Part shown: one piece after another, positions 23,169 through 33,280 of the stretch
Layout of the letters: every line of letters begins with the position of its first letter
Numbering within the stretch: the first letter of the stretch is position 1
Source of the DNA: Caldilineaceae bacterium
GTDB lineage: Bacteria; Chloroflexota; Anaerolineae; Caldilineales; Caldilineaceae
Direction of reading: 5' to 3'
DNA length: 49,872 nt
Assembly: GCA_019637685.1 (NCBI GenBank)
Contig: JAHBVF010000044.1
Span: forward strand, 1-49,872
Translations under genes and position numbers: made by a program
Notes under the pieces: generated by a model
What the model saw: the letters and a program-made list of their open reading frames with translations, nothing else
Databases searched by the model: none
Told to the model about the DNA's origin: nothing

Positions 23169-25063
23169 CAATTGGTTCGGATTACCCGATTACACCCGTC
23201 CCTTTTACTGTTGTCTCGTTTGAAGATGCCTTCTGGCGGCCTCGCCTGGAGACCAATCGGCAGGTGACGCTCCCATTCAACTTCCGCAAGTGCGAGGAGA
23301 CCGGGCGCATCGACAATTTTGCCAAAGCCGCGGGCTGGATGGACGGCCCCCACGAAGGCATCTTCTTCAACGACTCGGATGTGTTCAAAGTTGTAGAGGC
23401 CGCGGCCTATAGCCTGGCGCTCTTCCCCGATCCCGCGCTGGACAGCTATCTGGACAATTTGATCGCCGCCTTTGCCGCCGCACAGGAGGCGGACGGTTAT
23501 CTCTACACTGCCCGCACCATCGACCCCGACGCGGTGAAAGCCGACCGGGAAGGGCTGACCCGCTGGTCCCATCTGCGGGTCAACCACGAACTTTACAATG
23601 TGGGCCATCTCTACGAGGCCGCGGTGGCCCACTTTCAGGCCACGGGCAAACGCACGCTGCTGGATGTGGCGCTGAAGAACGCGGATCTCATCGATGCTGT
23701 CTTCGGCCCGGACAAGCGGCGGGATGTGCCCGGCCATCAGGAAATCGAAATCGGACTGGTCAAGCTCTACCGGGTGACAGGCGACGCGCGCTATCTGCGC
23801 CTGGCCAAGTTCTTTCTGGACGAGCGGGGCCACGCCAATGCGCGGGCGCTCTATACCAATTTCGGCAATCCCGGCTATATGCAGGATCATTTACCGGTTG
23901 TGGATCAGAGCGAAGCCGTGGGCCACGCGGTGCGCGCCGCCTATATGTATACGGGAATGGCCGATGTGGCCGCGCTGACGGGTGACACTTCGTACATCGC
24001 GGCTATCGACCGCCTGTGGGAGAACGTCGTCGGGCGCAAACTCTACCTGACCGGCGGCATCGGCGCACGCCACACAGGGGAAGCCTTTGGCGACGACTAC
24101 GAATTGCCCAACGCCGAAGCCTATGCCGAGACCTGCGCGGCCATCGCCAATATTTTGTGGAACCAGCGGATGTTTCTGCTCCACGGCGACGCCCGCTACA
24201 TCGATGTCTTGGAACTCAGCCTCTACAACGGCTTTCTCTCTGGCGTCTCCTTCTCTGGCGACGAATTCTTCTACACCAATCCCCTGGCCTCGGACGGCAA
24301 AACGGCTGTCAACCGGGGGCAGATCGGTCGCCAGCCCTGGTTTGACTGCTCCTGCTGCCCGACAAACGATGTGCGTTTCCTCGCGTCTTTGCCCGGCTAT
24401 GTCTATGCCAGCCGCGCCGATTCTCTGTACGTGAATCTTTTTGTGGCGGGGGAGGCGCGGGTGGAAGTAAATGGCGCGACGATCCGCCTGCGCCAGGAAA
24501 CAAACTATCCCTGGGAGGGTCGAGTGCGGCTGCGGGTGGACCCGGCGCAAAAATCCGAATTTACCCTGCGGCTGCGCGTTCCGGGCTGGGCGAACAATCG
24601 GCCCGTGCCCAGCGATCTCTACCGTTTTGTGGGCACAGACAGCGCCGCGCCGCTGCTGACTGTCAACGGGGAAACGGTCACACCCCTGCTGGAGAAGGGC
24701 TACGCGGTATTGCCGCGGGTCTGGCAGCCAGGGGATGTGGTGGAATTGACCCTGCCCCTGCCTGTGCGCCGGGTGGCCTGCCACGCAGGGGTGGAAGCCA
24801 ACCGAGGCCGGGTGGCGCTGATGCGCGGGCCACTGGTCTATTGTGTGGAAGGGGTGGACAGCGGGGGCAGTGTCGCCGAACTCGCTCTGGCCGACGACAC
24901 ACCGTTGCGGGTGGAACACCGCCCGGAACTGCTCAATGGAGTGACAGTCATCAGCGCGGCCGGGTCGCACCCTTTTGTGGCGATCCCCTACTATGCCTGG
25001 GGCCACAGGGGCGTGGGCGAAATGGCCGTGTGGCTGGCGCGCGAAGAGGAAAAGCCGGGATAA
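23165..25063 (+). CDS. GH127-type beta-L-arabinofuranosidase
   Basis: 632 aa, the standard size. Barrel motifs: EDAFWRPRLETNRQVTLP near the N-terminus, WSHLRVNHELYNVGHLYEAA, GGIGARHTGEAFGDDYELPN, then YAETCA (Glu and Cys of the zinc cluster) and DCSCCPTNDVRFLASLPGY (the cysteines; one is the nucleophile in characterised GH127 enzymes). A C-terminal beta-sandwich follows. It releases beta-L-arabinofuranose from arabino-oligosaccharides or hydroxyproline-linked arabinans in known relatives. No signal peptide. Translationally coupled to the PL22-like gene. Confidence 0.9.
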   Translation: MTIGSDYPITPVPFTVVSFEDAFWRPRLETNRQVTLPFNFRKCEETGRIDNFAKAAGWMDGPHEGIFFNDSDVFKVVEAAAYSLALFPDPALDSYLDNLIAAFAAAQEADGYLYTARTIDPDAVKADREGLTRWSHLRVNHELYNVGHLYEAAVAHFQATGKRTLLDVALKNADLIDAVFGPDKRRDVPGHQEIEIGLVKLYRVTGDARYLRLAKFFLDERGHANARALYTNFGNPGYMQDHLPVVDQSEAVGHAVRAAYMYTGMADVAALTGDTSYIAAIDRLWENVVGRKLYLTGGIGARHTGEAFGDDYELPNAEAYAETCAAIANILWNQRMFLLHGDARYIDVLELSLYNGFLSGVSFSGDEFFYTNPLASDGKTAVNRGQIGRQPWFDCSCCPTNDVRFLASLPGYVYASRADSLYVNLFVAGEARVEVNGATIRLRQETNYPWEGRVRLRVDPAQKSEFTLRLRVPGWANNRPVPSDLYRFVGTDSAAPLLTVNGETVTPLLEKGYAVLPRVWQPGDVVELTLPLPVRRVACHAGVEANRGRVALMRGPLVYCVEGVDSGGSVAELALADDTPLRVEHRPELLNGVTVISAAGSHPFVAIPYYAWGHRGVGEMAVWLAREEEKPG

Positions 25064-25070
25064 AAAATAA

Positions 25071-25111
25071 GCACAGAACGCGAGGCTTTTAGGCGATCCA
25101 GCGTTCTGTGC
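25071..25111 (-). terminator. Terminator after the glgC paralogue (possibly bidirectional)
   Basis: An 11-bp perfect stem (GCACAGAACGC 25071-25081, GCGTTCTGTGC 25101-25111). Read on the minus strand it is followed by TTATTTTTTA, a good T-tract for the glgC-type gene ending at 25141; it may also slow plus-strand readthrough from GH127. Confidence 0.7.
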
Positions 25112-25140
25112 CTGATGTACTGGGTGGGTTTTGTGCAGGG

Positions 25141-26400
25141 CTATCGCATATCTCTGCCCACGTCGCTGCCGCTGCGGATGCTTTTGCGTTTGCCAAAGAC
25201 ATCGGCCCGGCTCGCGGGATGTATGACGACATTGCGACCAATGGAGATGCCGGCGGGAATGTGGCTGCCTTTCCCGATGAGGGTGATGCCTGTATTCAGC
25301 CGTTCGGGCATGGCCGTGTTGGGTTTGTTGCTGTCGCCCGTGCCAATCTGCGCGCCCTCCTCAATAATCACCCCTTTGTCCACAATGCAGCGATCCACCA
25401 CCACGCCAGGACCAATAATTGTATCGTTGAGGATGATACTGTCGCGCACGACCGCGCTTTCGGCCACCCGCACACCGGGCGAAAGCACACTCCGCTCCAC
25501 TGTTCCATCGATCTGACAGCCATTGGAGAGCAGCGTACCGTCCACATCCGCGTTGGGGCCAAGTTTGACTGGCGCACGCTCTTCGCTGCGGGTGTGGATC
25601 ACCCACTGGGGATCGTAGAGGTCCAGGGCCGGTTCTTCGGACATCAGGCTCATATTGGCTTCCCAATAGGCCTGCACTGTGCTGATGTCGGCCCAATAGC
25701 CGGGGAAAGTATAGCTCTGCACCCGTCGGCTCTCTTCCAGCAGCGCGGGCAGCACGTGATTGCCAAATTCCACATAAGTGCTGTCGGCCAGAAGCTCCAC
25801 CAGATAGTCCCGGCGGAAGACGTAAATGCCCATCGAGGCCAGGTTGCGGGGGGAGCGGCGGGGCTTCTCCTGAAACTCTACAATGCGGCCGTCCGGGGCC
25901 GTGGAGACGATACCGAAGCGATGGGTTTCATAGAGATTGACCCGGCGCACGGCCACTGTGACATCGGCGTCGGTCTGGCTGTGTTGCTCGATCAGCGGGC
26001 GGTAGTCCATCACCGAGACGTGACGCCCGGAGAGGATCAGCACATACTCTTCGCTCTGCCGGGCCACGTAGTCCAGGTTGCGGCGCACCGCGTCGGCAGA
26101 ACCCCGCTGCCAATCGCCATAGGGTCCGCCCCGGTAGGGCTGAAGCAGACGTACACCGCCGCTGGCCCGGTCCAGGTCCCAGGGCTTGCCAATGCCGATG
26201 TGATCGTTCAGGCTGCGGGGGCGGTATTGGGTCAGAACAGCAACGGTGTAGATGTCGCTGTTGATACAATTGCTCAGGGAAAAGTCGATGAGGCGGAACT
26301 TTCCGCCAAACGGGACGGCTGGTTCTGAACGGCTTTCGGTCAGAACGCTCAAGTCTTTGCTTTCGCCCCCAGCCATAATGAGTGCAAGTGTACGGGCCAT
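25141..26400 (-). CDS. Degenerate glucose-1-phosphate adenylyltransferase paralogue (probable regulatory subunit)
   Basis: 419 aa, aligned along its length with the catalytic GlgC upstream: SEPAVPFGGKFRLIDFSLSN, LTQYRPRSLNDHIGIGKPWD and the C-terminal left-handed helix are intact. The pyrophosphorylase loop is lost, with AGGESKDL in place of AGGEGTRL, and the catalytic Asp of SGDHIYKMDY is Arg in SGRHVSVMDY (about residue 125). It therefore cannot be expected to make ADP-glucose alone. By analogy with GlgD of Firmicutes and plant large subunits it may bind the catalytic subunit and alter its regulation; that is inference. ATG 26400 follows GAGGTG, just behind a hairpin terminator. Confidence 0.85.
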   Translation of the reverse strand: MARTLALIMAGGESKDLSVLTESRSEPAVPFGGKFRLIDFSLSNCINSDIYTVAVLTQYRPRSLNDHIGIGKPWDLDRASGGVRLLQPYRGGPYGDWQRGSADAVRRNLDYVARQSEEYVLILSGRHVSVMDYRPLIEQHSQTDADVTVAVRRVNLYETHRFGIVSTAPDGRIVEFQEKPRRSPRNLASMGIYVFRRDYLVELLADSTYVEFGNHVLPALLEESRRVQSYTFPGYWADISTVQAYWEANMSLMSEEPALDLYDPQWVIHTRSEERAPVKLGPNADVDGTLLSNGCQIDGTVERSVLSPGVRVAESAVVRDSIILNDTIIGPGVVVDRCIVDKGVIIEEGAQIGTGDSNKPNTAMPERLNTGITLIGKGSHIPAGISIGRNVVIHPASRADVFGKRKSIRSGSDVGRDMR

Positions 26401-26418
26401 AAAGTCACCTCTTGCGGG

Positions 26419-26454
26419 AAAAAGAAGTTCGACTTTTCTGAAAAGTCGAACTTC
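26419..26454 (-). terminator. Hairpin terminator/attenuator between the two glgC-type genes
   Basis: A 15-bp perfect inverted repeat (26440-26454 and 26424-26438) around a single central base, followed on the minus strand by TTTTT (26423-26419). It lies in the 67-bp gap between glgC and its paralogue, immediately before the paralogue's Shine-Dalgarno, so partial termination would lower expression of the second gene. Confidence 0.75.
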
Positions 26455-26467
26455 GTCTGTCGTCTGT

Positions 26468-27721
26468 TTATATTGTCTGCCCGTCTTTGACTTCGCCATC
26501 GGCTGGGAAATCGTTGGCGCGGCGGTCGCTGTTGATGAGCACATTGGTGCCCACCCGCGCCCCATCGGGAATTTCCGCGCCTTTGCCGATGACAGTAATG
26601 CCCGCGGCCAGTTTGTCGGGCATTTTTTCGTTGGCCACCGCGGGATCGCCCACGCCGATCTGTGCGCCCGCGCCCACAATCACCTGCTTGTCCACCACCG
26701 ACTTCTCGATGAGCGCGCCCGGCCCGATCCAGACGTCGTTCATCACCACACTGTTGCGCACCACCGCGCCGGGGCTGACGTAGACACCGGGGCTGAGAAC
26801 GCTGTTCTCGACCAATCCTCGCACCACACAGCCGTTGGAAACCATACTTTGCACCACTTTGGCCTGGGGACCGATTTTGGCCGGGGGGCGTTCCTCGGAT
26901 TTGGTGTGCAGGGGCCAGGCTTCGTTGTAGAGGTCCAGAGCCGGGTTGGGTTGGACCAATTCCAGATTGGTAGCCCAGTAGGAATCTATTGTCCCTACAT
27001 CCACCCAATAGCCCTCGAAGCGGTAGGCAACGACCCGATCCCCAGCCGCCAGCATCGCCGGCACCACGTGCTTGCCAAAATCTTCCCGGGGGGTCTCTTT
27101 GCTGCCCTCGTTCAATCGCTGCGCCAGGCTGCGGGCATTGAAAATATAAATGCCCATAGAGGCCAGATTGCCCCGGTCTTCTTTGGGCTTTTCGTAGAAT
27201 TGGGTGATGGCTCCGTCCTCGGCCACCTCCATAATGCCGAAGCGGTGGGCATCTTCTATGGGCACGGGCATAACCGCAATGGTCAGGTCTGCGTTTTGCT
27301 CCCGGTGATACGCCAGCATGGGGCCGTAGTCCATCTTATAAATGTGATCGCCGGAGAGAATGATAACCGTATCCGCGTTCTGTTCCTGAACAAAATTCAT
27401 ATTCTGATGAATAGCATCGGCTGTGCCCGCATACCAGTTCTGGTTGCCCCGCCCCTGAAAGGGCTGGAGCAGACGCACACCACCCCTGGCCCGGTCCAGG
27501 TCCCAGGGTTTGCCAATGGCGATATGTTCGTTCAGGCTGTGGGGGCGGTATTGGGTCAGGACACCGATGGTGTAGATGCCGCTGTTGACACAATTGCTCA
27601 GGGTAAAATCGATAATACGGAATTTGCCAGCGAAGGGGACGGCTGGTTTGGCTCTCTGCTCCGAAAGGACGGTGAGGCGTGTTCCTTCGCCGCCGGCCAA
27701 AATCATTGCAATCGTGGTCAT
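26468..27721 (-). CDS. glgC: Glucose-1-phosphate adenylyltransferase (ADP-glucose pyrophosphorylase)
   Basis: 417 aa. Makes ADP-glucose from ATP and glucose-1-phosphate for glycogen synthesis. Intact signatures: ILAGGEGTRL, KPAVPFAGKFRIIDF, SGDHIYKMDY with the catalytic Asp, FYEKPKED (substrate loop) and SMGIYIF. The C-terminal hexapeptide beta-helix (MVSNGCVVRG, ENSVLSPGV, RNSVVMNDVWIGPGA) is complete. ATG 27721 after GAAGGTC. The paralogue lacking catalytic residues follows in the same direction, separated by a strong hairpin. An alpha-glucan-acting GH13 gene lies 4 kb away. Confidence 0.93.
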   Translation of the reverse strand: MTTIAMILAGGEGTRLTVLSEQRAKPAVPFAGKFRIIDFTLSNCVNSGIYTIGVLTQYRPHSLNEHIAIGKPWDLDRARGGVRLLQPFQGRGNQNWYAGTADAIHQNMNFVQEQNADTVIILSGDHIYKMDYGPMLAYHREQNADLTIAVMPVPIEDAHRFGIMEVAEDGAITQFYEKPKEDRGNLASMGIYIFNARSLAQRLNEGSKETPREDFGKHVVPAMLAAGDRVVAYRFEGYWVDVGTIDSYWATNLELVQPNPALDLYNEAWPLHTKSEERPPAKIGPQAKVVQSMVSNGCVVRGLVENSVLSPGVYVSPGAVVRNSVVMNDVWIGPGALIEKSVVDKQVIVGAGAQIGVGDPAVANEKMPDKLAAGITVIGKGAEIPDGARVGTNVLINSDRRANDFPADGEVKDGQTI

Positions 27722-27830
27722 CGAGACCTTCTTTCTCCACGCAGGCGGATGCAAGCACAGGTTGACAACAACATCCTAACCCAAAGCGCAGGGGAACGCA
27801 ATTCGCGAAATAAAACACTGGTACGTCTTT

Positions 27831-27859
27831 TTGAAATTTCTCCTGACGGCTGCTATAAT
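27831..27859 (+). promoter_or_regulatory. Strong sigma-70-type promoter for the 27955-29996 operon
   Basis: TTGAAA (27831-27836), exactly 17 bp, TATAAT (27854-27859). This is the best consensus promoter I found in the window. Confidence 0.7.
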
Positions 27860-27954
27860 AGGTTGTTGAATACTTGAAATAATGGCTTCTGTCGGAGCAA
27901 CCAACGGCTCGGCAATCGATGAGACAGACCGACTTTCTGAGGTAGGAGGGGTGC

Positions 27955-29550
<1,596 letters not shown>

Positions 29551-29552
29551 CA

Positions 29553-29996
29553 ATGGCCCCTGCTTCTGCCAGACCAGACCTGAGCCGGTTTCGCCCCACC
29601 GCGGACACCAAATTCCATATTGACTATTCCTGGTGGGAGGATAGCGGGCGGGATTTCCGTCTCTATCTGCGCGATCAACTGTGTGCTGAATGTCGGGATC
29701 GTTTTTCCGACCACCGCAATACGGAAAATGTGGATTGGGTAGACCCGGAGACCGGAGAAGTCCACCGCACGGACGCGCTGTGGGAATGTCTGCGTACCCG
29801 ATGCGCCAACGATCCGGATTTTATCAACGAGCATCTGGCCCTGGGCGCGGCCTGCTTCCGGGTCTTTCTCGCCAACGACAACACACCCCTCACCCCCAAC
29901 GAACTGGGGCAAATTCTGCCCTGGAAACCGGCCCGTACGATCCTGGCGACGCTGGGCGGGCGACAGGTGTACCTGGGAATCCGACCCGTGCGTTAG
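29553..29996 (+). CDS. Unrecognised cysteine-containing partner of the upstream gene
   Basis: 147 aa, no family recognised. FHIDYSWWEDSGRDFRLYL is followed by CAEC (about residues 44-47) and CLRTRC (about 79-84), a possible zinc site. The C-terminal segment VFLANDNTPLTPNELGQIL with RTILATLGG resembles a helix-turn-helix. It starts 2 bp after the larger protein's stop with GGAGGTG ahead of the ATG, and the operon ends at a good terminator (30064-30104), so the two surely function together. What they do is unknown. Confidence 0.75.
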   Translation: MAPASARPDLSRFRPTADTKFHIDYSWWEDSGRDFRLYLRDQLCAECRDRFSDHRNTENVDWVDPETGEVHRTDALWECLRTRCANDPDFINEHLALGAACFRVFLANDNTPLTPNELGQILPWKPARTILATLGGRQVYLGIRPVR

Positions 29997-30063
29997 GGTG
30001 GGATACAGGCAAACCGCCGGGGATGTCGAAGGAAAGTTGAAAGACAAATCAGAAAGATATACT

Positions 30064-30104
30064 GAAAAGGGCGATGGGATTTTTCCTCTCGCCCTTCTCG
30101 TTTT
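30064..30104 (+). terminator. Intrinsic terminator of the two-gene operon
   Basis: Stem GAAAAGGGCGA (30064-30074) with TCGCCCTTCTC (30089-30099, one G-U type pair), then GTTTT. It lies 68 bp after the second gene's stop. Confidence 0.7.
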
Positions 30105-30139
30105 GTCCAGAGATAACACTGGCAACGGGCTGGCGCACT

Positions 30140-31015
30140 TTAGCGATTGGCAGCCAGCACCTTGCGTGCCGCCAACACCACAGGCATATCAATCATTTTT
30201 CCATCCATCTCGAATACGCCTGTGCCTGCGCTTTGCTGGCTCTCAAACGCGTCGATCAGCCGTTGCGCCTGGGCAATTTCTGCGGCTGTGGGCGAGAAGG
30301 CCCGGTTGATCACCTCCACCTGCCGGGGGTGGACCGCCAGTTTGCCGGAGAAGCCCAACCCGCGCACCAGGTGGCATTCAGTCGCCAGCCCTTCCGTATC
30401 GGCCAGTTCGAGATAGACAGTGTCGATGGCGGGCAGCCCATAGGCCGCGGCCGCGGTGACAACCGCGCCCCGGGCATAGAAAATCTCCCACCCTTCCCGG
30501 CTGCGCTGGGCGCCCATATCGCTGGCCAGGTCCTCCGCGCCGAAGAGCAGCGCGTCCACGCGTGCGTCGGCCCCGGCAATCTCCCCGGCGCGCAGCACCC
30601 CCATCCCTGTCTCGATCTGTACCAGCAGGCGCAGGCTTTCCGGCTCCAGCCCGTGGGCCTTCTCCAGGGCAGACAAGCGCTGGCTCACAGCCTGCACCTC
30701 TGCCGCGGACTGGGTTTTGGGCAGCACATAGCCATCGGGCCAGGCAGCCACGGTCTGGGCCAGATCGTCTTCCCATTGGGCTGTGCTGGCCGGATTGATC
30801 CGGATCAACCGCTCGCTGGGGCCAAAGTCCAGGCGGGCAAAACAGGCAACGACCGTCTCCCGTGCTGCCTGTTTCTGGCTGAGCGCCACCGCGTCTTCCA
30901 AATCAGCGATGATACTATCTGCGCCCAGTGTGGTTGCCTTTTCAATTTTGCGGGTGCTGTCGCCGGGCATAAAAAGCAGGGAGCGGCGCAGACGGTGCGA
31001 ATGCTGTGACTTCAT
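30140..31015 (-). CDS. CitE-like CoA-ester lyase (HpcH/HpaI family)
   Basis: 291 aa. Family blocks: RRSLLFMPGDSTRKIEKA, ADSIIADLEDAVA, RLIRINP (substrate Arg), VQIETGMGVL (Glu, Mg2+), LLFGAEDLASDMGAQR (Asp, Mg2+), GFSGKLAVHPRQVEVIN. Members cleave or form CoA esters such as citryl-CoA, malyl-CoA, methylmalyl-CoA or citramalyl-CoA. No citrate lyase alpha/gamma genes are adjacent, so a stand-alone (S)-citramalyl- or malyl-CoA lyase-like role is more plausible than true citrate lyase. ATG 31015 after AGGACG. Convergent with the unknown operon, with the terminator between them. Confidence 0.87.
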   Translation of the reverse strand: MKSQHSHRLRRSLLFMPGDSTRKIEKATTLGADSIIADLEDAVALSQKQAARETVVACFARLDFGPSERLIRINPASTAQWEDDLAQTVAAWPDGYVLPKTQSAAEVQAVSQRLSALEKAHGLEPESLRLLVQIETGMGVLRAGEIAGADARVDALLFGAEDLASDMGAQRSREGWEIFYARGAVVTAAAAYGLPAIDTVYLELADTEGLATECHLVRGLGFSGKLAVHPRQVEVINRAFSPTAAEIAQAQRLIDAFESQQSAGTGVFEMDGKMIDMPVVLAARKVLAANR

Positions 31016-31183
31016 TTGGGTCGTCCTCTTCTGTGCAATTGGCTCCTGGGCCATCGGAATTCTGTGCCAGTGGGGTTCTATGAAATTGGGCAGGATTGGC
31101 GAAAACAGGGGTCGAGCCTGCCCGGCGCTGTTCTATTGTAGCAGAACAGTGCCGGATGGGAGGATAGCACAGAAAATTCGGGC

Positions 31184-31212
31184 TTGACATTTGATTGTGT
31201 ATAATATACACT
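31184..31212 (+). promoter_or_regulatory. Candidate promoter for the small membrane protein gene
   Basis: TTGACA (31184-31189), 17 bp, TACACT (31207-31212). A perfect TATAAT at 31200 is only 10 bp from the -35, so TACACT is the better-spaced element; the two may compete. The segment is strikingly AT-rich for the window. Confidence 0.55.
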
Positions 31213-31263
31213 ATCCGTAGTTCGTGTTGGTGAAACACTAAAGCGTGCGAGGAGTTTTCCAAA

Positions 31264-31503
31264 ATGGATACGCTGGCTCTGATCGGAACGGGAATCATTT
31301 TTCTGGCAGTAACTGTTTGGCTGGCTGTGCTGGCCTTGCGCCTGCGTCTGGAGGTTTGGGCGAACCAGCGGGTGATTGCCGCGTTGGAGCAGGCAGGTCA
31401 CAAGCCGCCAGCCAAAAAGTCCCGCCTGCCCGAAATGCTGGCCGCGGCTCTGCTGCTGATGCTGGCTCTTCAACTGCTGCTGCTGTTCGCCATACCCGGG
31501 TGA
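31264..31503 (+). CDS. Small two-helix membrane protein
   Basis: 79 aa, no family recognised. Two hydrophobic segments (LIGTGIIFLAVTVWLAVLAL at about 6-25 and MLAAALLLMLALQLLLLFAI at about 58-77) flank a short basic loop (GHKPPAKKSR), giving a hairpin topology. The ATG follows GAGGAG at ten bases, and a good promoter precedes it. No stable partner is apparent; the next gene has its own promoter. Function unknown. Confidence 0.7.
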   Translation: MDTLALIGTGIIFLAVTVWLAVLALRLRLEVWANQRVIAALEQAGHKPPAKKSRLPEMLAAALLLMLALQLLLLFAIPG

Positions 31504-31633
31504 TCTGCCTGTTCTGATAGATTCACTTCACTGATTCTGTTCTGATCGTGGGGCTTTATTCTGGCGGCAACCGATTCCGGGAATCAGCACAGCGTGCCCC
31601 CAACTTGAATTGCGGCTTTATTCTGGCCGTGGA

Positions 31634-31662
31634 TTGACATCTGGCCTGGGCTATGCCACAAT
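31634..31662 (+). promoter_or_regulatory. Candidate promoter for the GH13 gene
   Basis: TTGACA (31634-31639), 17 bp, CACAAT (31657-31662), about 50 bp before the ATG at 31711. Confidence 0.5.
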
Positions 31663-31710
31663 CGACGCGTGAAGCCCCCCCATCCGATTCCATCGAGGAG
31701 CCAGATTTGT

Positions 31711-33171
31711 ATGTCAATCTCTACACCCGCTTGGGTGAAAGACGCGATCTTTTACCAAATATTCCCCGACCGCTTTGCGCGTAGCCCCCGTGCCCGTTCC
31801 ATCCCCGGAACCACCTTCAAGCCCTGGGGCACACCGCCGGAAGAGCAGGGATTTCAAGGCGGGAATCTGCTGGGCATTGTGGACAAGCTGGACTATTTAC
31901 AAGAACTGGGCGTCAATGCCCTTTACCTGAACCCCATTTTTTCTTCTGCCTCCAACCACCGCTACCATACGTATGATTTTATGCAGGTTGACCCCCTGCT
32001 GGGGGGCAACGAAGATTTCCGCCGCCTGTTGGACGCGGCCCACGCCCGTCAGATGTATGTGGTGATCGATGGCGTATTCAATCACGCCAGCCGGGGCTTC
32101 TGGGCTTTTCACCACATTCTGGAAACAGGCGGCAATTCGCCCTATCTGGACTGGTTCTTTGTGTACAATTGGCCTCTGCGCCCCTATCAACACGACGACG
32201 AAAATCCCATCAACTATGCGGCTTGGTGGGACATTCCTGCTTTGCCCAAATTCAACACCGACAATCCCGGCGTGCGGGAATATCTGATGGATGTGTCTCG
32301 CCACTGGATCGAATTCGGCGCGGACGGCTGGCGGCTGGATGTGCCAGAGGAAATCCCCGATCCGGCCTTCTGGCAAATGTTCCGCCAGATTACAAAGGCT
32401 GCCAATCCCAACGCCTATCTGGTGGGGGAAATCTGGCGCGAGGCCAGTGAGTGGCTGCAGGGGGACCGTTTTGATGGGGTGATGAACTATCTGTTCAGCC
32501 GCAATGCCCTTGGCTTTTTTGCCCAGGAGACGTTGCAGACAGACTATCAGCCCGGCGGCTTTGCCCTGGAGGTGCTGGACGCGGCCACTTTTGCGGCGCG
32601 CATGGAAGCGCTGCTCAAGTCCCACCCCTGGGAGATTACGTTGACTCAGCTGAATCTGCTGGACAGCCACGACACCGCCCGCACCCTGTGGATGGTGGAC
32701 GGGGATGAGCGCGCGCTGCGACTTTCTGTGCTTCTGCAAATGACCCTGCCCGGCGCTCCCTGCATCTATTATGGCAGCGAAATCGGCATGACCGGCAGCC
32801 ACGATCCAGGCTGCCGCGGGGCTTTCCCCTGGGATGAGGAGAGCGAGTGGAACAAACCACTCCACGACTTTTATCGGCGGGCCACAGGGCTGCGCAAACG
32901 CTTTGCAGCCCTGCGCACGGGTAGTTTCGAGACTCTCTACGCCCAGGACGACATCTACGCGTTCGCCAGGGAGCTGGAGGGGGATGTGTTGATTGTCCTT
33001 TTCAATGCAGGCAAAAAAGAGGCACGGATTGACCTGCCTTTGGGCACGCTGGCGAGCAAAGGGGGGCGCTTCCAGGCGGTCTGGAACAGCGGCCGATATG
33101 TGGCCGAGCAGGGCCACCTCCTCTCTGTAGCGCTTCCTGCCCGCGACGCTCTGGTCTTGCGCCGGGGATAG
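31711..33171 (+). CDS. GH13 alpha-glucan hydrolase (cyclomaltodextrinase/neopullulanase-like)
   Basis: 486 aa. Begins WVKDAIFYQIFPDRFARS and has the four conserved alpha-amylase regions: DGVFNHASRG, DGWRLDVPEE (nucleophile Asp210), LVGEIW (acid/base Glu240) and LLDSHDTART (Asp321). The SNHRYHTYDFMQVDPLLGG region is typical of the maltogenic amylase/neopullulanase subfamily, but the N-terminal dimerisation domain of that group is missing. No signal peptide, so it likely acts on cytoplasmic maltodextrins or cyclodextrins, fitting a genome that makes glycogen. The start at 31711 is supported by GAGGAG; a GTG at 31669 adds 14 poor residues. Confidence 0.9.
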   Translation: MSISTPAWVKDAIFYQIFPDRFARSPRARSIPGTTFKPWGTPPEEQGFQGGNLLGIVDKLDYLQELGVNALYLNPIFSSASNHRYHTYDFMQVDPLLGGNEDFRRLLDAAHARQMYVVIDGVFNHASRGFWAFHHILETGGNSPYLDWFFVYNWPLRPYQHDDENPINYAAWWDIPALPKFNTDNPGVREYLMDVSRHWIEFGADGWRLDVPEEIPDPAFWQMFRQITKAANPNAYLVGEIWREASEWLQGDRFDGVMNYLFSRNALGFFAQETLQTDYQPGGFALEVLDAATFAARMEALLKSHPWEITLTQLNLLDSHDTARTLWMVDGDERALRLSVLLQMTLPGAPCIYYGSEIGMTGSHDPGCRGAFPWDEESEWNKPLHDFYRRATGLRKRFAALRTGSFETLYAQDDIYAFARELEGDVLIVLFNAGKKEARIDLPLGTLASKGGRFQAVWNSGRYVAEQGHLLSVALPARDALVLRRG

Positions 33172-33280
33172 GACTGATGAATCCCTTTTGCTTGGTCCTG
33201 GGCGTTGTTGTAGCGAACTATCCCTATCTGTGTTTACCACTTTCACCCGTGGCTGTTGTCTATTCAGGAGATGCCAGGAA

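Noticed and set aside
25108..26328. Plus-strand 406-codon frame opposite the glgC paralogue
   Set aside because: It mirrors the minus-strand gene and, like the similar frame at 26252-27877 opposite glgC, is composition-driven antisense coding.
31200..31205. Perfect TATAAT as the main -10 with TTGACA at 31184
   Set aside because: The spacing is only 10 bp; TACACT at 31207 gives the normal 17 bp.
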